Positions 32,211 to 45,700 are shown, counted from the stretch's first letter. The stretch: 64,000 bases of DNA from Drosophila pseudoobscura (GCF_009870125.1 NC_046683.1:53397869-53461868), one strand, 5' to 3'. The notes: generated by a model from the letters alone, not told the origin. Translations and numbers: made by a program.

Positions 32211-33615
32211 CTGAAGATGTCCGGCCAACTCCCTAGCGAAAGCCAAATGACCGCTAAATGCTCAATAAAGTACATACATGTACATATGTATACGAAGTAC
32301 ACGATTGTTTGCTGTGCTGTTGCCTTTGTTGGCCCAAGCCATAAGCACCTACAGTAATCGGTTAATGGTGGATTACTTTTATGGCAAATGTCTGAGTTGG
32401 CTCATACACTTTACAGTTGAAAATGGTTTATAATCAGCAAATAGCTAAAGGCTGGTTAAGGAAACAGCCAAACCCATGGCATGGAATGGCTCTTGTCTAT
32501 GAATCGAATGGATTCTTGGACAAAAGACATTGGAAAGCCATGTATAAACCCCTGAAATTCCCTTTACCCACTGACACAGTTTTCGACAAAATATATCCCA
32601 AGAAAAGCAACTTTTTAAGCCGGATCCACATACATAAACCCGTAGTTGAAAGCTTTTGAGCTCCCAAAACCCGTTGGGGGGGGGACTCGACCGCAATGTC
32701 AAGCTCAGCGCTTTCAAATACAATATATATATAAACCAAACTACTTGGAGAACAGAGAATCAATCGCCAGATCATGGCGGATTTTATGGCAAGTCGTTGA
32801 CATTGCAAGTGCCGCAAATTTACAATTCAAATGAGGGTTGGCTTTGAATGAAACGATTGCCATTGAGTGGGAAAAACTACATTCCCCCAAAGGATCCACT
32901 CAGGAGCTTTGGGGGGGAAATGGATAAGCCTGGAATTTAGAGAGTACAAATGCCATCAGTGCCCCCTCTAACTCTATCTCTCTCTCTATCTCTGTCCCTG
33001 TCTCGCTTTTAGAACTTGACGACAAATACTAAATCCATAAAATATACGTGCATACTAACACGATTACGGGTACTATGCACAGGTGTGTGTATGTATAGAG
33101 GCAACACCTTGAAGCCGGCTTAATTGGGATGCCCCTGGTGGACGGACCGCCATTAGTTCTGCCAGCGAACCGGTTCGATTGTTAAAATAAATTGCAAAAA
33201 ACGGGATCGGGCCTTAGCCGCCTATGGAACGGCCCTCACATGACCAGGCCGGCGGAGCAGGGAGGGATGGCTGGATAAAGCGTTTCACTATTGTCAGACA
33301 GCTGTCGGGGTGTTTTTTTTTCTTTTTCGGCTGCTTATCAAAAGTGTCGTCCGCTTATCAGCGCGGGGCACAAACATTTCCATCGCCGCTGATTAATCAA
33401 TGTTTTTGGCCTCCGCAACAGAGGCAAAAACCCGCAAGAGATCCGATTGAGAGGGATTCCAGCCAGAAACCATCAGAGCCAGGAGATCACGTGGCTCATC
33501 CTTACTTGTCCACTGGGGAGGGGCAACCCGCACCCCCAAAAACGGGTGTCGAATGATTGAGTGGGCGGCCCTTGTCCTTATCAGGTCTCGAGTGGCCTTC
33601 ACATGGCTGCACTAA

Positions 33616-33647
33616 GCCGCACCGCACCGCACCGCACCGCACCGCAC
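33616..33647. repeat. (CCGCA)n pentanucleotide repeat
   Basis: Six tandem CCGCA units. Confidence 0.85.
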
Positions 33648-33803
33648 ACCGTTCCCGGCCGTTCAGGCGTGGAAAATTGATATCACATTAGTGATTACGT
33701 AAGCCCAATCACGTCATAGACAGATAGACACCAGACAAAGTCGCAACGCAAGTGGCGGAGGGGGTTTTCAGATGGTACACGCACTTCAATCATGTTGATT
33801 GAG

Positions 33804-33835
33804 TCTCTCTCTCTCTCTCTCTCGCTCTCTCTCTC
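33804..33835. repeat. (CT)n dinucleotide repeat
   Basis: CT run with one CG interruption. Confidence 0.85.
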
Positions 33836-34742
33836 GATGGGAGTTGGAAACACGCGTCTGTTCTGCACAATGGAATAAAGAAAACTAATTATGGAGCTGG
33901 GGCCTTTATTTGTGTGATCTCTGGGGCTCTTATTCCGTATTTATTTTTCAGTGGATGCTGCAGGTTGATCTGATAAACGCTGATGGACATAAGAGACCGT
34001 AGAGCGGAGGGGAGTGGAGGGGAGTCAAATATTTGCCCACCTCTTGGCTGGTTATTTATGGGGGCACGCGAGCTTTTTATGTGTACGTACTACTTGGCCA
34101 AATAAAATAAAATAATATAATAAGAAAAGTCAAACAGAGAGTGTAGACCAAACAAGAGCCGTGTTTGGGTTTGATTAGGGATGCGTTGTCTTCTAAATGC
34201 GGTTCTGACTCAGTTTCTACTCAAAGCGGGCTGGCAATGAGTCAGGTATGATCAACATAGCCGTAACGCTTTGCATAGTTCAAGCAGTAGCTGAAGCGAT
34301 AAGTTATGAACCGCTCTGGTAACACGTACATATGTACATACCAGCTGGCACACATACAGGCATACGTGTACAATATTGTAGGTATTTTATTGTATTTATT
34401 GTTCGGTCGGGGACTCGGTTTCCGATTCGGTTCAAAGTCTTATCATCTTCGATTCAGTCGTACTTTGGATTGTTTTTGCACAGTGTAGTGTTTCCGTGTC
34501 GTATCCCGTTCGGATATGGGTGCGGGGGTGGGCTCGGACTTTGATACTTTGTTTCATACGGATGGGGGAAGGGGGAAGGGGGTAGGGGAAGTTCTGTTGT
34601 GCCACAGTTGGCAGATTTTTTTGATAACTCTTTGTTTAGATTTCGATTGGTGGCGATGGCGGCATTTATTTATTTTCTATAGCTTGCTGAGTGGGGGGCA
34701 GGGTATGGGTAGGGTATTTGCCACTTGCGCACGCACGCATTC

Positions 34743-34768
<26 letters not shown>
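34743..34768. repeat. (CA)n microsatellite
   Basis: Thirteen CA units. Confidence 0.9.
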
Positions 34769-34773
<5 letters not shown>

Positions 34774-34946
34774 ACATGAAATATGAAATTGGAGCAGCGT
34801 TCAATAGAATGTTTGAGCTTTTCCTCATGTTATCAGGCACCATACAATCTTTACTCGAAACGAAACTCTCATAAAAACGGTGGCACAACAGGTGTAACGC
34901 AGGGGTTGGGGTTTTTTGCACTCCGATAATGGCAAATGTTGATAAG

Positions 34947-34970
34947 ACACACACACACACACACACACAC
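34947..34970. repeat. (AC)n microsatellite
   Basis: Twelve AC units. Confidence 0.9.
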
Positions 34971-35748
34971 ATACATATATGTACATACATCGAATAATCA
35001 GCTGATAAATCAACAGGTTGACAGTTTAATGGCTTATGCACTTTTTCTGGCAAAAAAAAACATACAATAAAAATAAAAATTAATTCAAGAGAAAGTTGAA
35101 TTCTAGAAGCGAATGGCAGAAGCCGAAGCTCGTTTGGAGCTCGTGTTGTTGTTTGATCACGATCTGATCACCCCCGCAAAGTCAATAGAACTCTCTAGAC
35201 TAAAAATATATGAATCTCTGATTGGCAATGCAATCATCACGATCTCGGCCTCAATCACGAGTATCCACCACTCCTCTGTGCAAATATTGAAAGTTCATAA
35301 AGAAGCTAGAAGAGAAGGCAGCATCGACAGATCAGATCAGACCATCGAAGCGGGAAGAACGACAGAAACAAGCACATAGCATATACCATATAGCATATAG
35401 CATATGTATGTATGTATGTGGTATGTATGAAAGGGAATGCAGCAACAGCAACAAATAGACCTCCCAATCAGACTCGAGTGCGAATGCACCCCAACGAAAG
35501 ACGGTTCAAAAGAGAGCAAAAAAAAAGAAGGGGGAGCGGGCAGTGCCGCCAAGCAAATGAAAACAATAAAGGCGTTGAAAAAGCTGAGCAAAATGTACAA
35601 TTAATTTGATTGGCCTAAATTGACAAGAAATCGAAAGAGGGCGCAGAGACAAGAGTTCAGAAATGAACCCCAGCGCCAGCCCAGCCCCTGCCCCCAGTCC
35701 CTGCCCCTGCCAATAGACCGCAATGTAGGAATCTTTGGTGTTTTTTAC

Positions 35749-36337
35749 CTTACGGAAACAACTCGTAAATGAAATTTTGGTTGGTTTGGCATTCGATGCA
35801 TTTGCCAAATACGCTGCCTTTGTGGTTGTATGTATGTTTATTTTATTTTTTTTTAGTTGCTGGGTATTCGCGTGGTCGATTGTTGTCACCTTCAACTTGT
35901 TGCCACTAAAATATTTGATTAACACTTTTCACAATCCTTTGCTAACTTTAAGAACTTTTTGTTTCATAATTATCACATATAAAAAAAAATGTTAAAAGCC
36001 AACAGATTAAAGCTAATTATTATATTTTCTGCTGGCGTTGGCGTGCTTTCAAGCAATTCCGTTATTTGTATTCTTTTATTTTGTTATTTCTACTTATTCA
36101 ACCGCCCGATGAATGTTGCTGCTTTCTGCTTGCTGCTGGCTATTGTTTTTGTTTTTGTTTATTGCCGAGAAAAGCGACTCTTGCGACACACGTATGTACG
36201 TACGAGTTTGTGGTGTCGTTGTTGCTGCCTTGCCTGCTGCTTGCTGCTGGGGTCGAGCGCCAAAAACAGATGCACGCGCTAGAGGGAAACACACACCCGG
36301 AAAACCAACGGCCCCAAAATGAGTGCGACACGACACT
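35749..36337 (-). other. Putative 5' UTR exon of Prestin
   Basis: On the minus strand an initiator TCAGTG (A at 36,337) is followed by leader-like sequence rich in CAGCAG, AACAACAACG, and AAACAAAAAC. It ends at a donor CGTAAG|GTAAAA (35,749/35,748). Its reading phase fits the exon edge at 31,702. No TATA box is present at -30. Assignment to Prestin rests on strand, position and splice phase only. Confidence 0.4.
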
Positions 36338-36896
36338 GAGCTTGCGAGCGTCCAATTGGAGACCATCAAAGCTTTTCACGGGGAGCTTTCGACGCCGTCA
36401 CAGCTGCTCTGCCTTTTGTTGTTATTTTTGAGCGCTGCCGATAACACATATTAAAACAGAAAGGAAATTCACATGCGATGTTTGCGATTTTTATATTTCA
36501 TTTATTGCACAGTACTGCAAAATATCGCATGCGAAATGCGTATGCGAAGTCTGTACGCCGTCGAAAATATCCCCTGCTATCGATATTTTATTATGGCGAT
36601 TCCTGAAACGGACACGCAACGCTTATCTATGAAAGCTTCGGGAACGAACCGGTCCTGTTTCCTTCAAAAATATTTTTTGATGAGACGGTATTCATACAAA
36701 ATAAAAATTTAAAATCAAATGAGCAGCATACACATTAAATGTCCTGTTAATTTCCAGTATTATTGGGATATTCCTTCTTCCGACAGTCCGCGCATATGAG
36801 AGCCATCTGAGAGAGCGAGAGAAATATATGTAGAGCTGGAAGTAGCGCTGCGGCAGAAACTATCGATTGCTGGCTGTGTGCTGGAAAACAAATACT

Positions 36897-36975
36897 GTCT
36901 CAGTTCTTCGATTGATAGCCGGGACACGTGTCTCCCTAATTTTCTCTTCCCAGCTGTCTCTGTCTTCGCACGAAT
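36897..36975. repeat. Dispersed repeat fragment, copy B
   Basis: CTCAGTTCTTCGATTGATAG then CCGGGACACGTGTCT, matching 1,157-1,195. It lies within the Wdr92 upstream region. Confidence 0.5.
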
Positions 36976-37083
36976 ATGAGCAGTGCAATGCTATTTGGAA
37001 AAGCTCATCCACGTGAATCCATAGCGAATAGAAATGTGTTTCAGGAGTACCCAAATTGTGCCCCGAAATCAGCGTGTGAGAAC

Positions 37084-37091
37084 TATCGATA
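37084..37091. promoter_or_regulatory. DRE motif upstream of Wdr92
   Basis: A perfect TATCGATA, the DREF-binding element of fly housekeeping promoters, 136 nt before the Wdr92 ATG. Confidence 0.55.
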
Positions 37092-37226
37092 AGTAATCTA
37101 ATAATATATCGAAAACTCTCACTTGCCGGCACGTCGGAACTATGGAAACGCATTTTAAACAAGTTGTTTGTGAAATTCCGTTCAGATTTCATAATCAGGC
37201 TCTGCTTGAACTAGAAAGCCAACAAA

Positions 37227-38415
37227 ATGGACAAGCCCCAATTGATTGAGCACTTGAACGCGTCCGTTAACTACACGGTGTACGACACGAAGTGGATTCC
37301 GCTCTCGGCCAAGTTTGTGGTGCTCGGCTCAAAGGCGAACAGCCATGGCATTATGGACATCTACGAGCTGAACGAGGACCAGCTGGTCAAGGTGAAGACT
37401 GTGGAGAAGAAGGTGGCCTTCAAGTGCGGCACTTTCGGGGCTTCCTCGCTGCGAAACCGTCACATTGCCATTGGAGACTTCGAGGGGAGGCTGCAAGTGC
37501 TGTAAGAATAACAGGGGCCACAGCCATTGCTAGATCTGTTCATCCATCAGGGTATTTTTCAGCGATATGGAGCGTCCCGACCTGCCGGTGTACAATGTTA
37601 AGGCCCACACGGCCATCATCAACACCATCGATGCCATTGGCGGTAATCAGCTCGACTGTGGAGCCCCCGAAATCGTGACCGGCAGCCGTGATGGCGCCGT
37701 CAAGGTGTGGGACATACGACAGGGACAGTCTCCTGTAGTGGACATCTCACCGCCACCGCAAATGGGGGACGGCATCAATCAGAGCAGCGGCCGGCGCGAC
37801 TGCTGGGCAGTGGCCTTCGGCAATACCTTCAACTCGGAGGAGCGCATGGTAGCGGCTGGCTATGACAACGGGGACCTGAAGCTCTTCGACCTCCGTACGC
37901 TCTCCGTGCGCTGGGAGGCGTCCATGAAGAATGGCATTTGTGGCCTCGAGTTTGATCGCCGCGACATACCGATGAATAAACTGGCCGTAACCACGCTGGA
38001 GGGAGGCCTCCTGGTCTACGATATGCGCCACCAGCATCCGACCAAGGGATTCAGCTATGTCGAGGAGCGCAACGCCGGCCGTAGTGTGGGCACAAACGGT
38101 GTCATCAGCGGCCCCAAAGCGACTGTCTGGGTGGCTCGTCATTTGCCACAGAATCGCGATGTCTTCCTCACTGGCGGTGGCACTGGCTCCATACGCCTCT
38201 GGCAGTACGAGTATCCCGACAAGAGAGTCGTCGTGGACGCTGACGGCACCAAAACGGGCGTGGCTGGCACTCTGCACATGATCAGTGCGGCCACATTGAG
38301 CTCCCAGCCGGTGCACTGCTTCGACTGGCATCCGGACAAGCTGGGCCTCGCCGTCTGTGGGGCCTTCGATCAGAGCGTTCGAGTGCTGATCAGCACCAAG
38401 CTGAACGTCCTTTAA
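37227..38415 (+). CDS. Wdr92: WDR92/Monad, dynein-assembly WD40 protein
   Basis: Two exons (37227-37501, 37563-38415) give 375 aa. WDR92 (Monad, DNAAF10) is a cytosolic WD40 propeller that works with the R2TP/prefoldin-like co-chaperone to preassemble axonemal dynein arms. WD blades are visible as IAIGDFEGRLQVLD across the splice junction, then TGSRDGAVKVWDIR, AAGYDNGDLKLFDLR, LTGGGTGSIRLW and VCGAFDQSVRVL. The length is slightly above the human protein. The 61-nt intron splits the codon for L of QVLD. A DRE motif lies upstream, and the gene converges on TTC27. In flies the family is needed in sperm and sensory cilia (established for the family); a broader role with R2TP is possible. Confidence 0.94.
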
Positions 38416-38543
38416 ACCCGTTCATTTAGTTGTGATCCTTTTGTTTCTTTTACTTTTCGACACTTCAACACAACACGGTAGCCCATGCCACACTTAGCTG
38501 ACGCCCAACGAGTCCTTCAAATACACAATTATCATGTACAACT

Positions 38544-38549
38544 AATAAA
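38544..38549 (+). terminator. Poly(A) signal of Wdr92
   Basis: AATAAA 128 nt past the Wdr92 stop and 25 nt before the TTC27 stop on the other strand, so the two 3' ends abut or overlap. Confidence 0.6.
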
Positions 38550-38573
38550 CACTAAATATAGTTCAGAGTCCGG

Positions 38574-41163
38574 CTAAACCGACCGTTGCGTGTTCATTCG
38601 CTGCTGCACCACTTGGGTTAGATCTGCGATCCGTTTGTCCAGTTGGTCCGCCTTCTCCTGCTGCTCGGGCGGCACATTGACGTTGATGGCGCGCCGCAGG
38701 GCGTTCAGACAGGATGTACCGGAAAGTCGGGCCGAGTTTAGTGTGGATGTGATCATGACTTCGCTCTCGTCGGCGGCATGCTCCTGGACCGCCGCCAGAG
38801 ACAGCTCGGCCACCTCCAGGCACAGATCCAGAGCTTTCTGGGCATGCTCTGCCTTGACCTCCCATCCCGAATGCTTGGCCGTGTAGGCCCGATACGACTT
38901 GACCAGCCGCTCGGCCTTCTTCAGCGGTGTGGCGGCCACCACGGCAGCCAGCTCCCAGACCAGGGGCTCGTTGCCGTGCTGGATGCACTGCTGGCCGAGG
39001 AGCTGGACAACCCTCTTGATTAGGAGCTGGCTGGGTCCTTCCTGATGCTGCTTGGCTATGCCGTAGACGATTCTCGCGAGCACTTCCTGGTCGAGGTAGT
39101 GCTGCTTCAGCTCGGACAGACGCTGGTAGCCTCGCATGGCATCGTCCCAGTGGCAGGTGTCCACGGCCACCAGCATGTAGTTCTCCCACACCTTCCAGTT
39201 GCTGTAGTTGCACTTGAGGGCCTCGCCCAGCACACGGTGCGCCCGCTGCTTGTCGCCCAGGTTGATCAGGGCCTTGGCCAGATTGTTCCACGACTCGAAA
39301 CCGTTGGCTTCCAGGTGGGTGTAGGCCAGGTAGGACTTAACGGCCGCCTCCCACTTCTCCAGCTGCATCGCGGAATAGCCGCAGCGCAGGAGCGTCGACT
39401 CCTGCAGCGTATTGATCTCCAGCGACAGCTGATAGTGCTCCAGGGCCTGGGCATATTCCGCCTTTCTGTAGAAGTAGTTTCCCCAGTAGGACTGGGCCTT
39501 GCTGCTCGTCTTCTTGGAATGCAGCCAGGCCTGCTCGTAGCACTGCGGGTCATCGATGGCGTCGCCCAGTAGGCAGTAGAGCAGCGCCGTGGGCTTCTTC
39601 TCCAGCTCCTGCCGTATGATCTCCGCCGCCTTGTGCCGCAGCTCCAGACTGGTGTAGCAGTCAATCACCTGCTGCCAGGCCTGAATCTTCAGGCAAATGT
39701 CGAGAGCTGTCTTGGTCATTCCCAGGGACCGCAGGAGATCCACCAGCTGAAGCTGAACTTGCCAGATGGGCTGGAGGTGGGCCGCGAATCCATACGACAG
39801 CCTAGATCTCAGCGACTGCTGCTCTTCGCTGTGGTCCAACAGCTTGACGCACTCCTCGCACTGCTTCCAGCTGCGCTCGACAGTCCGGCGCTGGTTAGAC
39901 TCCTGCAGGCAGTTCAGGAGCAAGGCTGCCTGGCGCACCTGAAGGGGTCCGTGCTCCTGGTAGAGCAACGTCTGGGTGTACGGCTCCAGCTGCTCATCTG
40001 CCAGGCGGTCCTTCGGCTGCGAGCGCTTCAACTGTTTTCTGTGAAAGAAATCAGGGATTAAGAGAAGCCATATCTTGTCGTATTGATTGTCTACTCACAC
40101 CTTGGCCAGGACGAGGGCCTGCAGGACGCTGGGCAAAGTCATGACATCATTGTCCTTTGGCTCAATGAAGCGTATTCGCTCCAGTCGTGTATCATCCTCC
40201 AGGAGCAGCAGCTTGGGCAGCTTTGTCTGCCTGTTGGTCTCGGCAGCCGCAGGCAGGGCAGGGCTGCTGGCCTCCGTCAGCTCCGACAGCTGCTCCACTT
40301 TCAGGCAGAGCTGGGGCAGGGGCTTCTGCTGGAACTTTGTGCGCACTCCCAGCAAACCCTCGACCTTCAGTTCCACCTGGAGGTGCGAGCAGAGCTCATC
40401 CAGCACTTGGGAGGCCATTTCGGAGCGATGGAACAGCAGGTAGCCATTGGCCAGCTCCAGCAGCAGCAGAGACTGCAGTTCCCTGCTGGAAAAGTGCTTC
40501 GCTTGGGGCCGCAGTACTACAGCTCCCGCCTTGAACTGCTCGTAGAGGGAGGCGGCCAGGTCGTCCATGATAAGCTGATGCTGGCAAATCAGCCGTATAT
40601 TCCACACGGCGAGGACCTAAAGAAGGATTGGGATCATCGTCTGACAGAAAGCACAGTCTGTTTGCTTACCTTTGAGTCTGGATAAGCTTCCAACAAGTCG
40701 CGCAGTATTTCCCTGGCCACAACCAGCAGTTCGCCCGTCTTGACGTTGGGATTCAACTCCTCGCCGCTGGCCTTCAGCTGCTCCTGCGGCGCAAATGCCT
40801 CCAACTGCAGTTGGCTCAGCATTTTCTGGCAGTCGGCGACTTTGTCAAAGGGTCCCGTGCAATTGTTCTGCACAAACGCGAAGAACAGACGCAGGAAGCT
40901 GTTGAGTAGCTGCGTGGAAGTCTCCTTAATGTGGGAATCCCTTTCCCGCCAGTTGGTGATGATCTGCCGTATGTCCTCCACTGTCCACAGCTCTGGGCCG
41001 GTCCATAACTGGCGCAGTTGCTCATCGGCCGGCAAATCTTTAGGTGGGGAAGTGGCCATTAATATTAGCAGGCTCCTTTGGGGAAGGAATACTCACCATC
41101 CAGTGGCACGGCATCGTTGAAGTTGCATAAATAATATTCACTAAATGTGTTGTCCTCTAACAT
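38574..41163 (-). CDS. TTC27: TTC27-type tetratricopeptide repeat protein
   Basis: Four exons (41097-41163, 40670-41037, 40099-40616, 38574-40038) encode 805 aa, close to human TTC27 (about 843). The N-terminal half is helical without obvious repeats. The C-terminal half has TPRs, with YWGNYFYRKAEYAQALEHYQ, LRCGYSAMQLEKWEAAVKSY and FESWNNLAKALINLGDKQRA in order. The landmark block ALKCNYSNWKVWENYML is close to the vertebrate and yeast (Emw1) versions. Introns are 53-60 nt, and all joints keep the frame. The start is MLEDNTFSEYYLCN at 41,163. The exact function in flies is not established; yeast Emw1 is linked to cell wall mannoprotein and secretory function. A DRE lies 530 bp upstream at 41,695. 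It is convergent with Wdr92. Confidence 0.92.
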
Positions 41164-41694
41164 TTTCGTTTGAATTCAATTAATAAACGTATCGGATAAA
41201 CGAAAAACTCTTCCCATACGTGCTCCACGTGCTAACCCAAGGCGGCCACTATCGGCTCGCTTTTGGCTTTCTGTGTTCAGGTATGCCTCAAATGAGTTCC
41301 AATTGACTTTTTCACTTCATGCAATGGCGGTATTACTGTGAAAAATACGATTTAAATCGTTGTTTCTAGAAAAATGTTTCATTTGCGGTACTTGTTTATT
41401 AGTGATGGCCCCCGTTTGCTCACCTGTTGCTAGTCACGTGTATTTTTACAGTCACTGGTCACGGCTGCCAGGAACTATCGAATTTTGGAACAGCGAAAAT
41501 AAGAGCAAATAAAGTCGTGGCACGTTTAAATCAAATTGAAGGACTTAGATAAAAGCTCAAATTGTGTTTTATGATCAACTGGCTGTAAGGTATAGGCCAT
41601 AATTTATGTATAATATCCTTCAACGAGTCTGTCGCTGTTCGTGAACAGAGAGCAGAAACGACCATCTCTATGGCCATTGCATTATTTTTGTGCT

Positions 41695-41702
41695 TATCGA
41701 TA
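41695..41702. promoter_or_regulatory. DRE motif upstream of TTC27
   Basis: TATCGATA followed by a second overlapping ATCGAT. Nearby are TTTGGCGCCA (E2F-like, about 41,758-41,767) and CTGGTCACGGCTG (similar to fly core-promoter motif 1, about 41,455). These look like housekeeping promoter elements. The TTC27 start site itself is not fixed. Confidence 0.45.
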
Positions 41703-44569
41703 TATCGATTGCTACCACCCGAAATAGTTACTCAACACCAGACAGCACTGGCTCTCGTTTGGCGCCATTTTCAAACAGTTCAGAGCAATTATGTTTATTT
41801 ATAGAATAGCACTTGCCAGCTTCACCCAATTTCATATAATTAGAACAATTTGCATGATTGCACAAGTCACGGCGGCGCCGACACGCAAGTTCAAATTTCA
41901 ATTAAATCGCCCGGCGTCTTGTGCATATAAAAATAATTCCCCGAAATATCCCAAGAAATCCACATAAATATTTACACAAGTCACATGCGCGCCAAATTGG
42001 CGAAGTTCCTTTGAATCTGTATCCCGTGGTGTCGACAGCGGGGGGTGGGGTGGTGCCACGGAATACCTGTGACAGAGCGCAGCTTTTTTTTTGTGTACTA
42101 ATTACGAACGCACACACACACACACACAGATGGTGGCGGTCGGAAAGCTCTTTGGTATTTAATTTTTTTACGTCTCAGCCGCCGTCGCCGTAGCTTCTAA
42201 ATTTAAATTTCACGGTCAAGGTCGTCGATTGCCATCCATCCATCGCCTTCGTAGACGGCTGCGAGGGAGCAGCGGCAAACAGCGCCACGGGGCAGCACAG
42301 AACGCAGTACAGTTAATGGGGGAAAACAAAAGAAATCGTATCTATCAGATACTTTGCAGATTCCGGTGAAATTCGATAGCACAGTTTGCCAGAAGCCGCC
42401 TGTATTGGTGCCCTGCTGGTGCCTCTGATAAACGGTATTTTTATAGCTGCCGTTGGGTGGGGGGAGGTGTCCTGTTATCTGGGAACTGTTTAGCGTTATC
42501 TCCGCCTGAAAACCACTCGAGTTCAAGGTTATCATATCACATCATATCGTATCTGCTCAAATCTCTGCCTGCCAATAAATCTGATAACGGATACCAGGCC
42601 CTGCAAGGAAAATAATTCGATCGAAATATTACCAACACAGTGGGAGACCCATAAATACAGATATGTACATATCTTTATCTGCCCAGGGGATATGCCACTA
42701 AAAAGTGCTACAAAGAAAGTGCACCTTTTTGTTCCCCCGAGAGAAAAGCTTCATTAACGGTTTTCCAGCAGCAAATTCAAATTTCGTTTCCCACCACTGT
42801 GCTTAAAAGCTCTCAGCGGTGGTTTCTCTTCGACGTTCGGTGGCTGTTTGCTCTTTGGCCCGTCGGCTCTCTGGCTCTTCGACTCTCTTGCTCTCTTTGC
42901 TGTTTCGCTTAGTCATCTTTTGGCGCGCTTGCTTCGGCGGGGCATGACGGCATGGCATGGCATGGGGCTGGAACGCCGGTAGCAGCACCAGGCGGCATGC
43001 GGCATGCGGCTGCAGTGTGAACGTCATCATGACCCCAAAAATGGCAGCTGCCGGTCTCGATCGCCGCGTCAGGCCATGAATAATGCCTCAGACGCAACGC
43101 AAATGCGTAAAACTTGAGATTCGAATAAAAATTACATAAAGGAACACAAATATGGGGGTTTTTTTTGGCCTGCCTCCCCCTCCTAATTGCAGGAAAAACT
43201 TTCCATCAAAACCTTTGAAAAAATATTCCCAAAAACCTGTGGGCCAGGGGGCAGGGGGCAAGGCGTACTGCCAGAACACAGACGAATGTATCTTGTTTTT
43301 TATTTGCTTAACTGGTCTTTAAAAAATAATTCAAAGCTGAATTTGAATTTGGTTTTGAGTTTGTTTTTTTTTTTGTTCAGTTCTAAGCAGCGAAACAGTT
43401 GCTTCTATTTGTATTTATTTATATCTGTTTTCGGTGGCTTTAATTGCATTTTGCTTGATATATATACAGACGGTTTTGGTGTTTTTTTTTTGTTTTTTTT
43501 GCACCTCAAGGTCATTGGGGTTTTGTGTTTCAATACATTTGTTTTGTGCCGTGCCTGCTTTTGTTATGGCAAATAAATGCAAATAAATAAATAAATATAA
43601 TTTGTTTCGGGGCACTTGCTGAAAATCATTTAATTGCCGTGACACAGAGGCGCCTCCAGCTGCACAAGCATTGCCCCCACCCTCCAAAACCCCTGTCGCG
43701 TCGCCCACCAAGCGTATTGGTGTCAGTGGGTTTCCATGTCTTCAACATTTTCAATTTCAAATCAGTTTTCACTTTCGCGGCACAACTTTCACGGAGCGCG
43801 CGCCAAAAACGCCTGCCACTGCCACTGCCGCTGCCACTGATTGTTGCATTCCATTTTGTGGCAAGCAGACAGTCAGTTTCCATTTCATTTCTGCTTTCCC
43901 CCGTTGTTAATGAGCGAGCAGGCAGGCAAACAAATGTGCCACGAATTGTGGCAAGACCCATCAGACCTTCTCGATCTAGTCCATCTTTAAGTGAATGTCC
44001 GATGGGCCGTTCGACCTTGCCGCAGCATTAGGAGTGCCCCACCCCAGGCCACCCATCAATTCTCGTTTTTTGTCATTCGAGATGCTTGAAACAGTTGGCT
44101 TGACTAACACACACACACACACAGACGCACACACACACAGACGAGGCATACTAAAAAGTTCTACCGAAATTAATTTATTTCGCACTTAATTATTCAACCG
44201 ACTGACCTTGGGGCCGTCGCGCTGCTCTCCGCCCACCCACCCTGCACAGCTGCTACTTCGTTTCTGGTTCGGATCGGATAACGACCAAAACGAAACAACA
44301 ACGAAAGAATCAGTTGAATCAGCAGAATATATCCGCAGAATCTGATCATATGCTCTCGGACATCCATCTATTGCCGAGAAAAACAAGCTGCCGAATGGTG
44401 AGAGGGGGGGGGGGCGAAATAGTTTTGCCCAAGGGAGGGGGAGGGGGGGAATCAAGAATAGCGCGCAATTAGTTTTTGGGGGATCGAAAACTGATGAGTG
44501 GAGGGATTGCATCTCCTCCTCTCCCCCCCCACTGCTTGATATTTAACTGCGTTTGTCACAGCTGATTGC

Positions 44570-44606
<37 letters not shown>

Positions 44607-45700
44607 GCACTGTAAATATGGCAAATTACCTCAGCGAAATTTCCCATTAACTTTTTAATGGGATTTTTGTTTTTTTTTTTTGTTCGTTTGATGTAGGAAC
44701 AAATTCCCTTGTTGCTTTTCACACTTGCGGCCAAGCCACACTCGTGTCAGGCCCCCCCTACCCCACAACCCCTACCCCGCCCACCTGTCAGAGCTGCTGT
44801 TCATTCCAGTGGCCGTTTCTTGCGGCAAAACATTCCTATGTCGACCTTGAACAATTATTGATTATTAATATGATTTGTTGTTGCTTTTGTTGGTGTTCTT
44901 ATGATCGTTTCGCTTCATTCCTGTTTCTGATTCTAGCGAGATTCGTTTTGGCGCGCGCCAAATATTAGTACCCCTCCTCCCGCACCTGCCACAGGGCACC
45001 CCTGCTCGCTGTTTACGCAAGTTGAAAAATTATACTATTCGAATTATTAATCAATTCGAGGCGCACACGTGTCGATTAACGAGCCGCAAATCAAAACTTT
45101 TCGACATGCAAACAACAGAACGTGCACATTCATGCATGCAACACACAATCGCACTCAAAGTGGCAAAGGGCGAGGGGAGGGGCATCGATCGCACCATTGC
45201 AAATCAATCAATTGAGATAGGGGAAAGTTCACCCTGGAGCATGAGAGCAGAAATCCTTGAACCCTTTCCGTCTCGCCTAGCAGTACATACATATATGCAT
45301 GTAGTTTCCGCCACAGAAGTCGCACTACAATAGCGGTATAAAACGACATCAAATATATATGTACATATGTATGTATGCAAGACGATTGCACTCTTTCTCT
45401 CTCTCCCTACGCCTCCGCCTCCGCCTACCTAGGCCCTGCGCTTTGTGAGTTATTTGCGTCGCGACTGTTGTGTCGATGTCGGCATTTTCGAGTTTAGCGG
45501 CCTGGGTTTCAAGGACGCGTTGCTTGCTTGTTTTTGTTGTTGTTGTCTGGAGTAGCCGCCGCCGCTGCTGCGATTTGCTTGCAAAACAACAAAAGATAAC
45601 TCCCGAGCGCCGAACTCCATATACCCTGCCGTCTCCCTCGCACACCCACCAACAGGCGCAGGCGAGGGAGAAGCAAACGAGCATCACCAGCAGCAATTAT
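41703..45700. other. Gene-free region, left part
   Basis: No protein gene is supportable. Contains CA/TG microsatellites (about 42,110-42,129; 44,107-44,140; 44,573-44,604), poly-purine and poly-pyrimidine stretches and T-rich blocks near 43,300-43,600. Short open frames reflect simple sequence. Confidence 0.4.
44573..44604. repeat. (TG)n microsatellite
   Basis: About sixteen TG units. Confidence 0.9.

Larger units (their letters stand above)
31703..35748 (-). other. Putative first intron of Prestin
   Basis: About 4 kb between a leader-like exon at 35,749-36,337 and the exon edge at 31,702. It contains (TTCTG)n, (CCGCA)n, (CT)n and (CA)n repeats. No other gene is visible. Confidence 0.4.
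36340..37226. other. Divergent upstream region of Prestin and Wdr92
   Basis: Contains DRE motifs TATCGATA at 36,578-36,585 and 37,084-37,091, plus the dispersed repeat copy at 36,897-36,975. No protein gene is seen. Confidence 0.45.

Noticed and set aside
37747-38331. Minus-strand frame of 194 aa opposite Wdr92
   Set aside because: Antisense shadow of WD40 coding sequence.
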